Positions 8,150 through 17,297 are shown, counted from the stretch's first letter. The stretch is DNA of 64,000 bases from Erythrobacter sp. (GCA_009993605.1 JAACTB010000011.1:62001-126000); one strand, 5' to 3'. Made by a program: numbers and translations. The notes: generated by a model from the sequence alone, not told the origin.

Positions 8150-9982
8150 ATGCTGATGAACGCCCACGAAGCCCGCCTCACCGATCTGCGCAAGGAGTTG
8201 CAGAAGCGGGGCCTGTCCGGCTTCGTCGTGCCGATTTCCGATGAACATATGAGCGAATATGTCGGCTCCTATGCGGAGCGGCTGAAATGGCTGACCGGCT
8301 TCAAGGGCAGCGTCGGCAGCGCGGCGGTGCTGGCGGGCGATTACAGCGGCAAGGGCGCGGCGATGTTCACCGACGGGCGCTACACCGTGCAGGTGCGCGA
8401 ACAGGTTTCGGGCGAGCTCTACGATTACGAGGACGTGCCCGCGACCGGTCCCGCCCAGTGGATCGCCAAGCACGCGCCGAAGGGCGCCAAGATCGGCTAC
8501 GATGCCTGGCTGCACGGGATCGAATGGGTGGAAGCGGCCGAAAAGGTGCTGGCGAGGAAGGGGATCGAGCTTGTCCCTGTCGACGGCAATCCGGTCGATG
8601 CGATCTGGCATGACCGGCCCGAGCCCTCCGCTGCCCCCGCCGTCCCCTATGGCGAAAAGCTCGCCGGGCGCTCGAGCGCGGACAAGCGCGCCGAAATCGC
8701 CGACTGGCTGAAAGAGGAGGGTTATGACGCGACCATCGTCACCGCGCTCGATTCGGTCGCCTGGCTGCTCAACATTCGCGGCGCGGATATCGACAAGACG
8801 CCGGTCGCCCTCTCCTACGTGATCGCGCGGGCCGATGGAACGGCCGATCTCTTCATCGCGAAGGACAAGGTGTCGCCAGAGCTCGTCCAGCATCTCGGCA
8901 ACGCCGTGACCGTGCGCGATCGCGCAGATTTCGAACCGGCGCTGGCGGAGCTTGCAGGCAAAACCGTGGCGGTCGATCCCGAACGCGCCGTGGCGGGGAT
9001 CTTCCACGCGCTGAACGATGCGGGCGCGAAGCCTGCCCGCGCGACCGATCCCGCCATCCTGCCCAAGGCGATCAAGACCGCCGCCGAACAGCAGGGCCAT
9101 CGCGACGCGCAGGCGCGCGACGGGGCGGCGCTGGTCCGGTTCCTGCGCTGGGTCACCGAAGAAGCGCCCAAGGGCCATGTCGACGAATTGTCCGCCGCGG
9201 CCAAATTGCGCGAGTTCCGCGGGCTCAGCCGCGATCTCAAGGATGCGAGCTTCGACACGATCAGCGCCGCGGCGGGCCACGCCGCCCTGCCGCATTACAA
9301 GGTCGACGAGGACAGCAATATCGCGATCCCGCCCTCCAGCATCTATCTGTGCGATTCGGGCGGGCAATATCTGGGCGACGAATCCGCCGGGACGACCGAC
9401 ATCACCCGCACCGTCTGGATCGGCCCGGGCGAGCCTTCTGCGGAGATGATCGATCGCAACACCCGCGTCCTCAAGGGCTATATCCAGCTCGACACGGCGC
9501 GCTTCCCGGTGGGGACCAATGGCGGCCAACTCGACACGCTGGCCCGGATGCATCTGTGGCAGGCGGGCGTCGATTACGGCCACGGAACTGGTCATGGCGT
9601 CGGCAGCTTCCTCGCGGTCCATGAAGGGCCGCAGCGAATCTCGAAATCGGGCGGCGCCTTCGCGGGCACGGGAACACCGCTTGCGGCGGGCATGATCCTT
9701 TCCAACGAGCCGGGCTATTACAAGCCGGGCGAATTCGGCATTCGCATCGAGAACCTGATCCTGACCGTCCCGGTCAAGATCGAGGGGGCGGAAGGCGATT
9801 GGCTGGGCTTCGAGACGCTGACCTTCGTGCCGCTCGACCGGAGACTGATCGATAGGGATATGCTGACGACGAGCGAGCGCGATTGGGTCGACAGCTATCA
9901 CGCCAAGGTCCGCGCGCTGCTGGCGCCGCAGCTGGATGGCGAGGATCTCGCCTGGTTGGAGGCGGAGACGGCGCCGCTCTAA
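8150..9982 (+). CDS. Xaa-Pro aminopeptidase, M24B family
   Basis: A 610-residue metallopeptidase that removes the N-terminal residue before proline. It has two creatinase-like N-terminal domains (about residues 1-310) and a C-terminal pita-bread domain. Metal ligands are visible as the Asp pair in CDSGGQYLGDESAGTTDITR, the His in HGTGHGVGSFLAVHEGP, and the Glu residues in SNEPGYY and GIRIENL. The length matches the long eukaryote-like APP type rather than short PepP. No signal peptide is seen, so it is cytoplasmic. AAAGGA lies about 9 bases before ATG 8150. It is divergent from the oligopeptidase gene. Confidence 0.93.
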   Translation: MLMNAHEARLTDLRKELQKRGLSGFVVPISDEHMSEYVGSYAERLKWLTGFKGSVGSAAVLAGDYSGKGAAMFTDGRYTVQVREQVSGELYDYEDVPATGPAQWIAKHAPKGAKIGYDAWLHGIEWVEAAEKVLARKGIELVPVDGNPVDAIWHDRPEPSAAPAVPYGEKLAGRSSADKRAEIADWLKEEGYDATIVTALDSVAWLLNIRGADIDKTPVALSYVIARADGTADLFIAKDKVSPELVQHLGNAVTVRDRADFEPALAELAGKTVAVDPERAVAGIFHALNDAGAKPARATDPAILPKAIKTAAEQQGHRDAQARDGAALVRFLRWVTEEAPKGHVDELSAAAKLREFRGLSRDLKDASFDTISAAAGHAALPHYKVDEDSNIAIPPSSIYLCDSGGQYLGDESAGTTDITRTVWIGPGEPSAEMIDRNTRVLKGYIQLDTARFPVGTNGGQLDTLARMHLWQAGVDYGHGTGHGVGSFLAVHEGPQRISKSGGAFAGTGTPLAAGMILSNEPGYYKPGEFGIRIENLILTVPVKIEGAEGDWLGFETLTFVPLDRRLIDRDMLTTSERDWVDSYHAKVRALLAPQLDGEDLAWLEAETAPL

Positions 9983-10055
9983 GGGGCTTGCCCCGCGTTC
10001 ATGTTCCTGTAATGTTCCTCGAAGCGGTCGCGAGTCGTTTTGAGGGAGAAGTCTG

Positions 10056-10448
10056 ATGCTTGGATATGTGACCGTCGGCACCAACGATCTCGAACGCGCG
10101 GCGGCGTTTTACGACGCGATCGCGAAGGAAATGGGTGTCGGGCGGATGATGGATTTCCCGACCTTCATCGCCTGGGGCGAAATGGACGGTGCGCCGGGAA
10201 TTGCCGCGACCAAGCCTTTCGACGGCGAGAAAGCGACGGTCGGCAACGGCATGATGGTGGCGCTGGAGGCGAAGGATACGGCGCAGGTCCACCGCCTGCA
10301 TGAAATCGCGCTCGCAAACGGCGGCAGCGACGAAGGCGCGCCCGGCCCGCGCGGCGATGCGGACGATAACGGCATGGTCTTCTACGCCAGCTATTTCCGC
10401 GATCCGGACGGGAACAAGCTCAACGCCTTCACCATGGCGAAAGCTTAG
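10056..10448 (+). CDS. VOC-superfamily (glyoxalase/dioxygenase-fold) protein
   Basis: A 130-residue protein with two beta-alpha-beta3 halves, the fold of glyoxalase I, extradiol dioxygenases and fosfomycin/bleomycin resistance proteins. It opens with LGYVTVGTNDLERAAAFYDA and ends with the family hallmark YFRDPDGNKLNAF. The substrate cannot be deduced. A GAGGGAG run lies about 10 bases before ATG 10056. It stands alone between the aminopeptidase and the EF-hand gene. Confidence 0.88.
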   Translation: MLGYVTVGTNDLERAAAFYDAIAKEMGVGRMMDFPTFIAWGEMDGAPGIAATKPFDGEKATVGNGMMVALEAKDTAQVHRLHEIALANGGSDEGAPGPRGDADDNGMVFYASYFRDPDGNKLNAFTMAKA

Positions 10449-10508
10449 GCGGCATAGCTTTTGCGCATTGCAGGTGCCGATTGGGCGCCGATCGCAGGAG
10501 CTTGTCCG

Positions 10509-11213
10509 ATGAAGCATTCGATCTTCACCCTGTCCCTTTCCGCGCTGGCATTGGCCGGTGGCGGGGTCGCTCTGGCCCAAGCCCAGACTCAGGCTCAGCC
10601 TCTACCTCAGGCGCGGTCCGTCGAGAGCGGCCAGCGCACGATGACGCTTGCCGCCATGCAGGAACGTGGGGCGCGGATGTTCGCACGCATGGACGCGAAT
10701 GGCGATGGCGTCCTCGACCAGGCCGACCGCGCGGCGCGCCAGGCCGATCGGTTCGCGAAACTGGATGCGAACGGCGATGGCGAGGTCTCGCGCGCCGAAA
10801 TCCAGACCGCTCGCGAGGCGCGCGCGGAACAGCGCCGGGAACGCCGCGCCGCGCGGCAGGATACGCGCAAGACCGATCGCTTCGCCGCGCTCGACACCGA
10901 TGCCAGCGGCGGCCTCTCGCAGGACGAATGGACCGCCGCGCGGGCGAAGCGCGGAGATCGAACCGGTGCCGAAACCCGGGCGCGGCCCGAGCGCAGGACC
11001 GCCATGCGCGGCCGGATGATGGCGCGCGGCATGATGCGCGGCGCCGATGCAGACGGAAACCGCGCCGTGACTCGCGCCGAATTCGACGCCGCCTTGATGC
11101 AGCGCTTCGCCCGGATGGATGTCGATGGCGACGGGAATGTGACCGCCGCCGAACGCAAGGCGGCGCGCGACGCGATGCGCGCCGCCTTGCGCCAGCGCCG
11201 CTCGCAGGGGTAA
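10509..11213 (+). CDS. Exported protein with five EF-hand loops
   Basis: A 234-residue secreted protein. After a signal peptide (residues 1-24, ending ALAQA) there are five EF-hand calcium loops: DANGDGVLDQAD, DANGDGEVSRAE, DTDASGGLSQDE, DADGNRAVTRAE and DVDGDGNVTAAE. The linkers are Arg/Ala-rich helices with many Met-Arg steps. The likely role is calcium binding in the periplasm or outside the cell; the partner is unknown. ATG 10509 is chosen because AGGAG at 10496-10500 precedes it and the signal peptide starts there; the longer frame from 10461 has no such support. Confidence 0.88.
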   Translation: MKHSIFTLSLSALALAGGGVALAQAQTQAQPLPQARSVESGQRTMTLAAMQERGARMFARMDANGDGVLDQADRAARQADRFAKLDANGDGEVSRAEIQTAREARAEQRRERRAARQDTRKTDRFAALDTDASGGLSQDEWTAARAKRGDRTGAETRARPERRTAMRGRMMARGMMRGADADGNRAVTRAEFDAALMQRFARMDVDGDGNVTAAERKAARDAMRAALRQRRSQG

Positions 11214-11227
11214 TCGCGTCGTCGCCA

Positions 11228-11256
11228 GAACGGGCGGGTTTGAAACCCCGCCCGCT
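11228..11256. terminator. GC-rich hairpin between convergent genes
   Basis: CGGGCGGG at 11231-11238 pairs with CCCGCCCG at 11247-11254 around a TTTGAAAC loop. There is no U-run on either side, so intrinsic termination would be weak. It lies between the convergent EF-hand and DUF853 genes and is the only candidate terminator for both. Confidence 0.4.
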
Positions 11257-12783
11257 CTAGCGCATCAAGCCGCCGATGATGTTGCGCACGAAGGCGGTCG
11301 CGCCGGTGCGGATCGGGTCGGCGCTGGATTTCTTGCCCAGCACGCTCGCCACCACGACCGAGGAGAGCGAGCCCGCCGCCGCAGTCGCCGCGGCCTTCCC
11401 CGCCCTGCCCCAGAGCGAGGTCGACTTGCGCTCCCTCTTTGCGACCTCCTTGCGTCCTTTTTCCTCCACCTCTTCCGCCGTCGCGGCGGCATCGGCGGCC
11501 TTTTGCGCCAGCACCTCCTCCGCGCTCTCGCGGTCGACCGCCTCGTCATATTTCCCGTCGAGCGGGCTCACCGAATTGACGATCGCGCGTTCCTTCTCCG
11601 TGACCGGCGCGAGCCGCGAATGGGGCGGCGCGATCAGCGTGCGCTGGACCACGGTGGGCGCCCCATCCGCGTCGAGTGTCGAGACCAGCGCCTCGCCCAC
11701 CTTCAATTCGGTGATCGCGCTTTCCACGTCGAGATCGGGATTGATGCGGAACGTCTCCGCCGCCGCCCGGATCGCGCGCTTGTCGCGCGGAGTGAAGGCT
11801 CTCAAAGCGTGCTGGACGCGATTGCCGAGCTGGCCTGCGATCTTTTCGGGGATGTCGATCGGGTTCTGCGTCACGAAATAGACGCCCACGCCCTTCGACC
11901 GGATCAGCCGCACGACCTGTTCGATCGCATCTTCCAGCGCGGGCGGAGCGTCGTCGAACAGGAGGTGCGCCTCGTCGAAGAAGAACACCAGCACCGGCTT
12001 TTCCGGGTCGCCCACCTCGGGCAGCGCCTCGAACAGTTCGGCGAGCAGCCAGAACAGGAAAGTGGCGTAGAGCTTCGGGCTGCGCATCAATTTGTCGGCG
12101 GCGAGCACGTTGATCGTGCCGCGCCCCTGTTCGTCCACGCCGAGGAAATCCGCGATCTCCAGCGCCGGTTCGCCGAAGAACTGATCGGCCCCCTGCGCCT
12201 CGAAGCTCAACAGCTGGCGCTGGATCGCGCCGACGCTGGCCTTGGTGACGTTCCCGTAGCGCGCCGACAGATCCTTCGCGTTCTCCGCCGTATGGGCCAG
12301 CATCGCCTGGAGATCGCCGAGATCGAGCAGCAGCAGCCCCTGTTCGTCGGCATGGCGGAAGACGATCTGCAACACGCCCTCCTGCGTGTCGTTCAGATCG
12401 AGCAGGCGCGCGAGCAATAACGGCCCCATCTCGCTGACCGTGGTGCGGATCGGGAAACCCTGTTCCCCGAACAGGTCCCAGAACACCGCCGCATTGTCGC
12501 GATATTGGAGCGGGCCGATCCCAAGCTCCTCCGCGCGCGCCTCCAGCTTGTCGGCGTGCTTGAACGAAGGACTGCCCGCCATCGCGATGCCCGACAGGTC
12601 GCCCTTCACATCCGCGAGAAACACCGGCACGCCGCGCGCCGAGAAGCTTTCGGCGAGGCCCTGCAAGGTCACCGTCTTGCCGGTGCCGGTGGCGCCCGCG
12701 ATCAGGCCGTGGCGATTGGCGCGGTCGAGGCGCAGCTCCTGGCGCGATCCGTCCGCGCCCAATCCGAGAAAAATATCATCCAT
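11257..12783 (-). CDS. HerA-like ATPase of the DUF853 (YjgR) family
   Basis: A 508-residue P-loop ATPase related to the HerA/FtsK translocases. Walker A is GATGTGKT (about residues 30-37) and Walker B is [15 protein letters not shown]. The motif VKGDLSGIA after Walker A and the helix-rich C-terminus with an Ala/Glu/Lys linker (about 420-480) are typical of DUF853. The family is often encoded alone and its cellular role is not settled. The gene is divergent from pabBC, with about 105 bases between starts. Confidence 0.9.
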   Translation of the reverse strand: MDDIFLGLGADGSRQELRLDRANRHGLIAGATGTGKTVTLQGLAESFSARGVPVFLADVKGDLSGIAMAGSPSFKHADKLEARAEELGIGPLQYRDNAAVFWDLFGEQGFPIRTTVSEMGPLLLARLLDLNDTQEGVLQIVFRHADEQGLLLLDLGDLQAMLAHTAENAKDLSARYGNVTKASVGAIQRQLLSFEAQGADQFFGEPALEIADFLGVDEQGRGTINVLAADKLMRSPKLYATFLFWLLAELFEALPEVGDPEKPVLVFFFDEAHLLFDDAPPALEDAIEQVVRLIRSKGVGVYFVTQNPIDIPEKIAGQLGNRVQHALRAFTPRDKRAIRAAAETFRINPDLDVESAITELKVGEALVSTLDADGAPTVVQRTLIAPPHSRLAPVTEKERAIVNSVSPLDGKYDEAVDRESAEEVLAQKAADAAATAEEVEEKGRKEVAKRERKSTSLWGRAGKAAATAAAGSLSSVVVASVLGKKSSADPIRTGATAFVRNIIGGLMR

Positions 12784-12888
12784 GACCGACAGGTGTTGCC
12801 GCCCGCCTTGCGCTGGTCAAGCGTCTCGGCGAACATCCCGACCGGCTTGATCTCGACAGGAGGGCGCACCTTGCTAAAGGAGGCGGCG

Positions 12889-14700
12889 ATGAATGCGCGC
12901 CCGCCCATGGTCCTGCTCGACGACGCGCGCAGCGAGGGTGCGGCGGACGCCCTGCTGTTCGAGCGGCCCGAGCGGATCTTCGTCGCGCGCACGCCGGACG
13001 AGGTCGTCGAAACGATCGAGCAAGCGGACAGCGCGCGGGTCGAAACCGGACAATCGCTGGCTGGCTACATCGCCTACGAGGCGGGCCTGGCGCTGGAACC
13101 GCGCCTCGCCGCTCTCGCCGCCCAACGAACGGGCGCGACAGGTCCACTTGTATGGCTTGGCCTGTTCGGCGAGCCGCGCCGCATTCCGGCGGAGGCGGTC
13201 GCGGCCTATCTGGCGGAGCAAAGCGAGGGAGAGGCGCGGATCGGCCCGCTCGACCCGCAGATTTCGCCTGGCGCTTACGAAGAGGCCTTCGCGCGCCTGC
13301 AGGACGCGATCCGGGCGGGCGATATCTATCAGGCCAATCTCACTTTCCCACTCGCGGGCGGGTTTACCGGCGATCCGCTGGCGCTCTACGCCGCGCTGCG
13401 CCCGGCGGCACAGGCGGGCTATGGCGGGCTCGTCTTCGATGGCGCCCACTGGCTGTTGAGCCTGTCGCCCGAATTGTTCGTATCGCTGAAGGACGGGGCG
13501 GCGCGGACCAAGCCGATGAAGGGCACCCGCCCGCGCGGGGCGGATGCGGCAAGCGACGCAGCTATGCGCGAAGAACTGGCGCTGTCGGAAAAGGACAAGG
13601 CCGAAAACCTGATGATCGTCGATCTCCTGAGGAACGATCTGGCGCGCGTGGCGGAACCCGGCAGCGTCAGCGTGGACAAGGCCTTCGCCATCGAAACCTA
13701 TCCCACGGTCCACCAGATGGTGAGCACGGTGAATGCCCGGCTCGCCCCGGAAAAGGGCGCTATGGACCTCGTGCGGGCGCTGTTCCCCTGCGGATCGATT
13801 ACCGGCGCACCCAAGATTCGCGCGATGGAGCTGATCGATCAGGTCGAGCGCGATGCGCGCGGACCGTATTGCGGCGCGATCGGGCGGATCGACGGGGATG
13901 GCAGCGCGGCCTTCAATGTCGCGATCCGGACGCTGCGCCTGACCGAGATCGAGAACGGGCGCGGCAAGGCGGTGCTGGGGGTTGGCGGCGCCATCGTGGC
14001 GGACAGCGACAGCCAAGTCGAATGGCGCGAGGCGCTGCTCAAGGGCAGCTTCGCTCGCGCCTCCTCGCCCGATCTCACGGCGCCCGATTTCGATCTCATC
14101 GAGACCATGCGGTTCACGCCCGACCAGGGCGTGGCGCTGCTCGAACTGCATCTCGAGCGCGCGAAACAGAGCGCCCGCACGCTCGGCATTGCGTTCGACC
14201 GGCACGAGGCGCGCAACCAGATCCAGGCGCTCACCTTCGATCTCGACGCACCTCACAAGGTCCGCCTGAGAGTCGCGCGCAGCGGGGCGATCGCTCTTGA
14301 AGCGAGGCCGGTCCCGCTGCCGCTGGAAGGTCCGGCGTGCTGCATCCTCCTTCCCCTCCCCGTCGATCCTGGCGACTGGCGGCTGCGCCACAAGACTTCC
14401 GATCGCGGCTTCTACGAGGACGCGCGCGCCGTGGCTGTGGAAGCTGGCGCGGACGAGGCGCTGTTCGTGCGCGACGACGGGCTGGTGACCGAAGGATCGA
14501 TCGCCAATCTGTTCGTGGAGCGCGACGGAATATTGCTGACCCCGCCTCTCGCACTCGGTCTGTTGCCGGGCGTCCTGCGCCGCTCGCTGATCGATCAGGG
14601 CCGGGCACGCGAGGCGGAACTGACGATCGCGGATCTCGAAGGCGGGTTCCGACTCGGCAATGCGGTGCGCGGATTATGGCGGGCGGAACTAACTGAATGA
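12889..14700 (+). CDS. pabB: Fused aminodeoxychorismate synthase component I and aminodeoxychorismate lyase
   Basis: A 603-residue fusion that covers two steps of p-aminobenzoate synthesis for folate. Residues about 1-345 are the chorismate-binding PabB part: KPMKGTRPRG, the DLLRNDLARVAEPGSV segment, and GSITGAPKIRAMELI. Residues about 375-603 are a fold-type IV PLP lyase (PabC), with the probable PLP lysine in RLRHKTSDRGFY and GLVTEGSIANLFV. The glutaminase PabA is not encoded nearby. ATG 12889 follows AAAGGAGG at 12877-12884. The last codons overlap the pseudouridine synthase start (ATGA), which suggests coupled translation. Confidence 0.94.
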   Translation: MNARPPMVLLDDARSEGAADALLFERPERIFVARTPDEVVETIEQADSARVETGQSLAGYIAYEAGLALEPRLAALAAQRTGATGPLVWLGLFGEPRRIPAEAVAAYLAEQSEGEARIGPLDPQISPGAYEEAFARLQDAIRAGDIYQANLTFPLAGGFTGDPLALYAALRPAAQAGYGGLVFDGAHWLLSLSPELFVSLKDGAARTKPMKGTRPRGADAASDAAMREELALSEKDKAENLMIVDLLRNDLARVAEPGSVSVDKAFAIETYPTVHQMVSTVNARLAPEKGAMDLVRALFPCGSITGAPKIRAMELIDQVERDARGPYCGAIGRIDGDGSAAFNVAIRTLRLTEIENGRGKAVLGVGGAIVADSDSQVEWREALLKGSFARASSPDLTAPDFDLIETMRFTPDQGVALLELHLERAKQSARTLGIAFDRHEARNQIQALTFDLDAPHKVRLRVARSGAIALEARPVPLPLEGPACCILLPLPVDPGDWRLRHKTSDRGFYEDARAVAVEAGADEALFVRDDGLVTEGSIANLFVERDGILLTPPLALGLLPGVLRRSLIDQGRAREAELTIADLEGGFRLGNAVRGLWRAELTE

Positions 14701-15368
14701 CCCTTATACCCATCCTCTACGAAGACGGCGAAGCGCTGGTGATCGACAAGCCTTCCGGCCTGCCGATCGACCGGCCGCGGCGCGGCGGCAAGAGCCTGGA
14801 AGACCATCTCGATGGGCTGAAGCTCGGCTTCCAGCGCCTGCCCCTGCCCGTCCACCGCCTGGACACCGATACCAGCGGCTGCCTCCTGCTCGCGCGCAAT
14901 CCCAAGGCGCACAAGCGCTTCGCTCGCGCTTTCGAAGAGCGGTTGGTCCAGAAGCGCTATCTCGGCGTGCTTGCCGGGATACCGAATGGCGAGGAAGGGA
15001 CGATCGAATTGTCGCTGTCGAAAATCAGCAGCGCGGAAAAGGGCTGGCGCATGATCGCGGCGAAGAAGGGCAAGCCTTCGGTCACGCATTGGCGCCTGCT
15101 CGATACGAAGGATGGCCGCGCGCTGATCGAATTCCGACCCGAAACCGGGCGCACCCACCAGATCCGTATCCATTGCGAGGCGGGCCTCGGTCTGCCGCTG
15201 CTCGGCGATCCGGTCTATGGCAATGGCACCACGAAAACCGCTGCGCCGCGCACCATGCTCCACGCCGCCGGCCTGACCGTGACGCGCGAGGGCAAGACGC
15301 CGATCGAGGCGGTCGCGCCACTCCCGCCGGAATTCGCCGCGCTCGGATTTGCCGATACGGCCGCATAA
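14697..15368 (+). CDS. RluA-family RNA pseudouridine synthase
   Basis: A 223-residue pseudouridine synthase that isomerises uridines in rRNA or tRNA. It has the catalytic motif HRLDTDTSG with Asp56, the segment KRYLGVLAG, and the C-terminal signature RPETGRTHQIRIH. It has no S4 domain, so it resembles the short RluA/TruC/YqcB types; the exact target base is not deducible. The start overlaps pabBC by four bases and its stop overlaps the arfB start (TAATG), so the three form a tight translational series. Confidence 0.92.
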   Translation: MTLIPILYEDGEALVIDKPSGLPIDRPRRGGKSLEDHLDGLKLGFQRLPLPVHRLDTDTSGCLLLARNPKAHKRFARAFEERLVQKRYLGVLAGIPNGEEGTIELSLSKISSAEKGWRMIAAKKGKPSVTHWRLLDTKDGRALIEFRPETGRTHQIRIHCEAGLGLPLLGDPVYGNGTTKTAAPRTMLHAAGLTVTREGKTPIEAVAPLPPEFAALGFADTAA

Positions 15369-15772
15369 TGGGCAAGATCGCCGATCGCGCGCTGGACATC
15401 GCGGAGGAGAAGTTCATCGCCTCCTCCGGCCCCGGCGGGCAGAACGTCAACAAGGTGGCGACGGCGGTGCAGTTGCGAGTCGACGTGTTCCGCATCGGCC
15501 TGCCGCCCGAAGCGTTCGAGCGGCTGAAGGAGATCGCGGGAAGCAAGCTGACCAAGAACGGCGAGATCGTCCTGACGGCCAACGAATATCGCACGCAGGA
15601 CCAGAACCGCGAAGCCGCGCGCGAACGGCTCACCATGCTGCTGCGCGAGGCGCTGACCCCGCCGAAACGCCGCGCCAAGAGCCGGGTCAACCGCGTGGGC
15701 AAGGTGAAGCGATTGAAGGCCAAGAAGGAACGCGGCGCGGTGAAGGCGAACCGGGGCAAGGTGGATTGGTAA
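15368..15772 (+). CDS. arfB: Alternative ribosome-rescue peptidyl-tRNA hydrolase ArfB
   Basis: A 134-residue protein that frees ribosomes stalled on truncated mRNA. The GGQ motif of release factors is at residues 23-25 in SSGPGGQNVNK. The basic C-terminal tail (PPKRRAKSRVNRVGKVKRLK and onward) is the part that enters the empty mRNA channel in ArfB/YaeJ. The length matches the family. Longer in-frame starts exist upstream inside rluA, but ATG 15368 gives the canonical N-terminus and overlaps the rluA stop by one base. Confidence 0.94.
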   Translation: MGKIADRALDIAEEKFIASSGPGGQNVNKVATAVQLRVDVFRIGLPPEAFERLKEIAGSKLTKNGEIVLTANEYRTQDQNREAARERLTMLLREALTPPKRRAKSRVNRVGKVKRLKAKKERGAVKANRGKVDW

Positions 15773-15921
15773 CAGGCTCGCCGGTCTGCACCCGCCCGCT
15801 TGACTTTTCCCCCGGAATCACCCAATGGCCCCGGCCTGACCGGCGGCGTTGCGGCGTCGCCCTTTGTTTTTGGCCTGTCGGAAAATCCGAACGGCCCCAG
15901 CGAAAGTTTTAGGAACACGCC

Positions 15922-16089
15922 ATGGCGAAGCCTGCCACCGTCAAGATCAAGCTCGTCTCGACCGCCGATACGGGCTTCTATTACGTGACGAAGAAGAACC
16001 CGCGCAACATCACGGAAAAGATGACCTTCCGCAAATACGATCCCGTCGCGCGCAAGCACGTCGAGTTCAAGGAAGCGAAGATCAAGTAA
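15922..16089 (+). CDS. rpmG: 50S ribosomal protein L33
   Basis: A 55-residue ribosomal protein, too short for many gene finders. It starts [20 protein letters not shown] and continues with the L33 hallmark [11 protein letters not shown] and [17 protein letters not shown]. It is the Cys-free (zinc-independent) type common in Proteobacteria. TAGGAA lies about 8 bases before ATG 15922. It stands alone after a 149-base gap that must hold its promoter. Confidence 0.96.
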   Translation: MAKPATVKIKLVSTADTGFYYVTKKNPRNITEKMTFRKYDPVARKHVEFKEAKIK

Positions 16090-16178
16090 GCGCGTCTCGG
16101 ATGCGGGCCGGGTTTGCTGAACCGCGGGAACGCCTCCAGTTCAGTGATGGTTCAATGCTCCGATCCCATCAACGGAGC

Positions 16179-16838
16179 ATGACCCACGTGTTTTCAAAAC
16201 CCAAGAAACTCGCCGCCGCCCTGACGCTTGCCGTCGGCGCCGCGGTCCCGCTCGCCATGATCGCCGCGCCGCCCGCTGCGGTGGCCCAGTCGGGCGATCT
16301 CGACCGGGCGGTCGCTGCCCTGCGCGGCATTTCGACCATGAAGGCGAGCTTCACGCAGACCGATCGCGCCGGCCAGACGATGGCGGGCGAGCTGACGCTG
16401 AAGCGCCCAGGCAAGATCCGCTTCGATTACGGCAAGAGCGCGCCGATGCTCGTCGTCTCGAACGGGAAGAGCCTGTATTTGGTCGATTACGACGTGAAGC
16501 AGGTCGAACGCTGGCCGATCAGCAATTCGCCGCTAGGCGCGCTGCTCGATCCCAATCGCGACGTGAAGCGCTATGGCAAGTTGGTCCCCACCAGCCATTC
16601 GGGTGTCGTCAGCGTCGAGGTGCGCGATCCCAAGCGGCCCGAATTCGGGGTGATCACTCTGATCTTCCAGCGCGACGCGAATTCGCCCGGCGGCTTGAAG
16701 CTGACCCACTGGGTCGCGCTCGATGCGCAGAACAATCGCACCACGGTGAGATTGTCGAATCACCGTTACGGGATGTCGGTTGCGGACAGCGCATTCACCT
16801 TTTCCGACCCGCGCAAATCGTCCCGTCGACCGGGGTAA
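16179..16838 (+). CDS. lolA: Outer-membrane lipoprotein carrier protein LolA
   Basis: A 219-residue periplasmic chaperone that moves lipoproteins from the inner to the outer membrane. A signal peptide (about residues 1-40, ending AAVAQS) precedes the fold: LRGISTMKASFTQTDRAGQT, then GELTLKRPGKIRFDY, then SNGKSLYLVDYDVKQVERW. These are the usual LolA strands. ATG 16179 is used; ATG 16155 in frame would add eight residues, and the ribosome-binding site does not decide clearly between them. A structured leaderless stretch and a strong terminator follow. Confidence 0.88.
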   Translation: MTHVFSKPKKLAAALTLAVGAAVPLAMIAAPPAAVAQSGDLDRAVAALRGISTMKASFTQTDRAGQTMAGELTLKRPGKIRFDYGKSAPMLVVSNGKSLYLVDYDVKQVERWPISNSPLGALLDPNRDVKRYGKLVPTSHSGVVSVEVRDPKRPEFGVITLIFQRDANSPGGLKLTHWVALDAQNNRTTVRLSNHRYGMSVADSAFTFSDPRKSSRRPG

Positions 16839-17013
16839 ACGCAAGGACGACAAAACGACGCTGCGAAGCGTCAGTCGGAGCATGGATGTTCATCCATCAG
16901 CAAGCCCGGCGGGCATAAAACCTAACTCACAGGACGGATGAAGACGGGTTCCCCCCTGTTGCCCAGATCTTCATTTATATCCGTTCTGTCCAAGCGTGAC
17001 GAACGCAAGAAGG
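16839..17013 (+). other. Hairpin-rich stretch after lolA, possible 3' UTR or small RNA
   Basis: No gene is supported here. Four hairpins occur in order: GACGCT/AGCGTC at 16857-16872 with a GCGA loop, ATGGAT/ATCCAT at 16882-16897, GCCC/GGGC at 16904-16914, and a long arm ATGAAGA/TCTTCAT at 16938-16974 extended by CGGAT/ATCCG. An intrinsic terminator follows directly. This is the make-up expected of a stable 3' UTR or a small RNA, but no promoter was identified. Confidence 0.35.
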
Positions 17014-17050
17014 AACCCTCGTGCCAATGCCCCCGGCACGAGGGTTTTTT
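17014..17050 (+). terminator. Strong intrinsic terminator
   Basis: CCCTCGTGCC at 17016-17025 pairs perfectly with GGCACGAGGG at 17035-17044, with a 9-base loop and six T at 17045-17050. The AA/TT bases outside the stem add two pairs. It ends rightward transcription about 200 bases after lolA. Confidence 0.9.
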
Positions 17051-17064
17051 GCGCCTTGGTGTTT

Positions 17065-17297
17065 CGCTCGCGCCTCCGCGCGAGCGTCCTCGGTGCTGTT
17101 CCTCCGCTTCGCTCCGGGCACCTGCGGGGCGGGCGCGTGCCCTTGCGGTCCGCTAGTCGCGGACCGGGCCATTCCCCGTTTTAAAGCATGGTCGCGGAGT
17201 TCGGACCCGCAGGGCCCGCAAGCGCGACCGCGCGCCCGCAGCGCCCTTAGGCGCGAGGACATCGCACGCCAGATGGCGTGCGGAAAAACAAAAACGC
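17065..17297. repeat. Structured intergenic element, copy A
   Basis: A non-coding stretch of about 230 bases that matches copy B at 27,553 closely in linkers and loops but not in stems. The first hairpin is CGCTCGCGC/GCGCGAGCG with loop CTCC (17065-17086). Others are GGGC-GCGT-GCCC (17131-17142), GGTCCGC/GCGGACC (17147-17165), GCGC-GACC-GCGC (17222-17233), GCGCC-CTTA-GGCGC (17241-17254) and GCACGCC-AGAT-GGCGTGC (17264-17281). It ends in an A-rich tail. Three nested helices close the whole: GTCCTCG/CGAGGAC, CTGCGGG/CCCGCAG and CTTGCGG/CCGCAAG. It fills most of the gap between lolA's terminator and the end of the phosphatase gene. Confidence 0.85.
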
